Source of the DNA: CAYUIS01 sp964444825
Lineage (GTDB): Bacteria > Chloroflexota > Anaerolineae > B4-G1
Assembly (NCBI GenBank): GCA_964444825.1
Contig: CAYUIS010000200.1
Location: 1-6,709, forward strand
DNA length: 6,709 bases
Direction of reading: 5' to 3'
In this document: piece by piece, positions 5,405 through 6,709 of the stretch
Layout: the number at the start of each line of letters is the position of its first letter
Numbering within the stretch: the stretch's first letter is position 1
Translations under genes and position numbers: made by a program
Notes under the pieces: generated by a model
The model's input: only the letters and a program-made list of their open reading frames with translations
Database searches by the model: none
What the model was told of the DNA's origin: nothing

Positions 5405-6709
5405 TCACACCTCAAAGTGATCAAACTGCGGCAGGTAGTCCCTATTCTGGCGGAACATCTCGTTGACCATCTCCTCGATCTCGGCCAGCGAAAGCACCGC
5501 TGCTGTCAGGGGATCGTGCGCGATGGCCTGGAAGACCAAGCGTGGGTCACCGGTCAGTGCCGCCTCGACTGCCATCTCCTCGACCATCGAGCTCAACTGG
5601 GTCAAAACTGCGCACTGAGGCGGCAGCGGCCCCACGTGAACCGAGTGAAAACCAGCCTTGTCCACAAAAACCGGCACCTCCACGCAGGCCCCCTCTGGTA
5701 GGTTGGTGACCAACCCGGTGTTGCTCACATTGCCGTTGAAGGTGAATATCTCACCGCCCTTCCAGGCGTTGATGATATGGGCGGCGTACTCGTGCCCCCG
5801 CTCCAGGCTGATCGGCGTATCCTCGGCAAACCACTTTATGGCCTCAGCTTTCCAAGTCTCCTCTTTTTCCTGATATTCCTTCAAGATGTAGGCGTACTCG
5901 CCGGGGTTCCAACCGGTGCCGTGGATGCAGTATTTCTCGATCAGGTCAGGTCGCTTGCGGAACCACCAGTTGTACTCCGAGTTGTGCCCGCTCGACTCGG
6001 TGACGTAATAGTCCAGGTGCAAGTACATCTCGTTGCGCACGATCTCTTCGTTATAGATCTCGGGGTTCTCGGTAATTGCCTTGCGAATCAATGGGTAGGC
6101 GTCCTCGCCGTTCCACTCGAACTTGAGGTACCACGCCTGATGGTTGATGCCCGCGCAGGTGTAGGTGATCTCATCGTACGGCGCGCCGATCCAATCAGCC
6201 AGCATCATCGCCGTGCCCTGCACGCTGTGGCAAAGCCCCGTGATCCGCACGAACGACTCGCGCTGCATCGCCCGGCACAGCATCGCCATCGGGTTGGTAT
6301 AGTTGAGGAAGATAGCACCGGGGCAGTGGCGCTCTACATCCCCGATGATGTCAAGCATGACCGGAATGGTGCGTAGCGCTCGGAATATGCCAGAGGGGCC
6401 TCGCGTATCCCCGATGTTGGTGTCCACGCCGTACTTTTTGGGAATCTCGATATCGTGCCGCCACACCTCGGTCCCACCGGCCAGAATGGTACACAGCACC
6501 GCGTCGGCCCCCTTGAGCGCCTCTACCCGGTCCATCGTCGCCTCGACCTTGGCCGGGTAGTTCCCCATATCCACGATACGCTGCACCGCCTTCTGTGAGA
6601 ACTCTAAGCGCTCGGCATCGATATCCATCAGCGAGATCGTCGCATCTTCCAACAGGGGAAAGGTCAGAATATCCCGCACCAACCCACGCGTAAACCCCAA
6701 ACTCCCTGC
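5405..6709 (-). CDS. GH4-family glycosidase, MelA-like alpha-galactosidase (N-terminus cut by window edge)
   Basis: The 434 visible residues run from the window edge to TGA 5407-5405. GH4 enzymes need NAD and Mn and work by oxidation at C3, elimination and readdition, usually in the cytosol on imported sugars. The visible start AGSLGFTRGL is the Rossmann loop usually seen as IGAGS, so only roughly ten residues are missing; the TTG at 6700 is an internal Leu codon, not a start. Further marks (visible numbering): LMDID (28-32) for NAD ribose, GDTRGPSGIFRALRTIP (100-116), NYTNPMAM (136-143), CHSVQGTA (160-167) with the metal-ligand Cys, CAGINH (185-190) with the metal-ligand His, and VTESSGHNSEY (236-246) with a possible catalytic Tyr. 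These follow E. coli MelA (about 451 residues) closely. GH4 also includes alpha-glucosidases, glucuronidases and galacturonidases, so alpha-galactosidase is the best guess rather than proven. It is the first visible gene of the leftward operon. Confidence 0.87.
   Translation of the reverse strand, partial: AGSLGFTRGLVRDILTFPLLEDATISLMDIDAERLEFSQKAVQRIVDMGNYPAKVEATMDRVEALKGADAVLCTILAGGTEVWRHDIEIPKKYGVDTNIGDTRGPSGIFRALRTIPVMLDIIGDVERHCPGAIFLNYTNPMAMLCRAMQRESFVRITGLCHSVQGTAMMLADWIGAPYDEITYTCAGINHQAWYLKFEWNGEDAYPLIRKAITENPEIYNEEIVRNEMYLHLDYYVTESSGHNSEYNWWFRKRPDLIEKYCIHGTGWNPGEYAYILKEYQEKEETWKAEAIKWFAEDTPISLERGHEYAAHIINAWKGGEIFTFNGNVSNTGLVTNLPEGACVEVPVFVDKAGFHSVHVGPLPPQCAVLTQLSSMVEEMAVEAALTGDPRLVFQAIAHDPLTAAVLSLAEIEEMVNEMFRQNRDYLPQFDHFEV

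Noticed and set aside
5777..6376. 199-codon plus-strand open frame opposite the GH4 gene
   Set aside because: The minus strand here encodes the GH4 metal-binding motifs CHSVQ and GINH; the plus frame has no family resemblance.
6698..6700. TTG at 6700 as start of the GH4 gene
   Set aside because: The frame continues to the window edge with Ala-Gly-Ser just before it, matching the GH4 Rossmann GAGS loop, so this codon is an internal Leu.

Overview
The window is 6.7 kb of GC-rich, tightly packed bacterial DNA with no RNA genes and no intact mobile element. The dense coding, GC-rich codon choice, strong GGAGG ribosome binding sites, and the mix of a long TspO-type membrane protein with GH4, PfkB, GatZ/KbaZ-like and LacD-like sugar genes would suit a Chloroflexota-like (for example Anaerolineae) or similar free-living heterotroph. 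That assignment is inference; nothing in the window fixes the taxon.

Left half, plus strand: the first 60 bases hold a compound hairpin and an open frame ending in TGA. They may be the tail of an upstream gene, possibly the right end of an IS200/IS605-type element. Next comes an eight-helix TspO/MBR-family membrane protein (57-827), a 203-base gap carrying a clear TATAAT box, and a complete histidinol-phosphate aminotransferase, hisC (1031-2137).

Right half, minus strand: four genes form one leftward operon, read from the right edge: a GH4 glycosidase resembling MelA alpha-galactosidase (5405-6709, N-terminus cut by the window edge), a LacD-type class I ketose-bisphosphate aldolase (4363-5349), a PfkB-family sugar kinase (3434-4363) and a GatZ/KbaZ-family (PF08013) protein (2155-3447). 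The last three are translationally coupled or nearly so (a TGATG junction, then a 14-base overlap), and all three share a GGAGGCG ribosome binding site. The operon converges on hisC with only 17 bases between the stop codons.

The operon reads as a short sugar catabolic line: release a hexose from an alpha-glycoside, phosphorylate a ketohexose, epimerise the ketose phosphate, and cleave to trioses. The GatZ/KbaZ homologue has no GatY/KbaY partner in view. Because PF08013 members have been reported as D-tagatose-6-phosphate 4-epimerases, it is better read as an enzyme in its own right than as an aldolase subunit. The most unusual local structure is a four-unit, 15-bp tandem repeat spanning the stop/start junction of the kinase and PF08013 genes. 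It repeats the start-codon position as ATG, GTG, GTG, ACG and places a kinase-frame stop in every unit.
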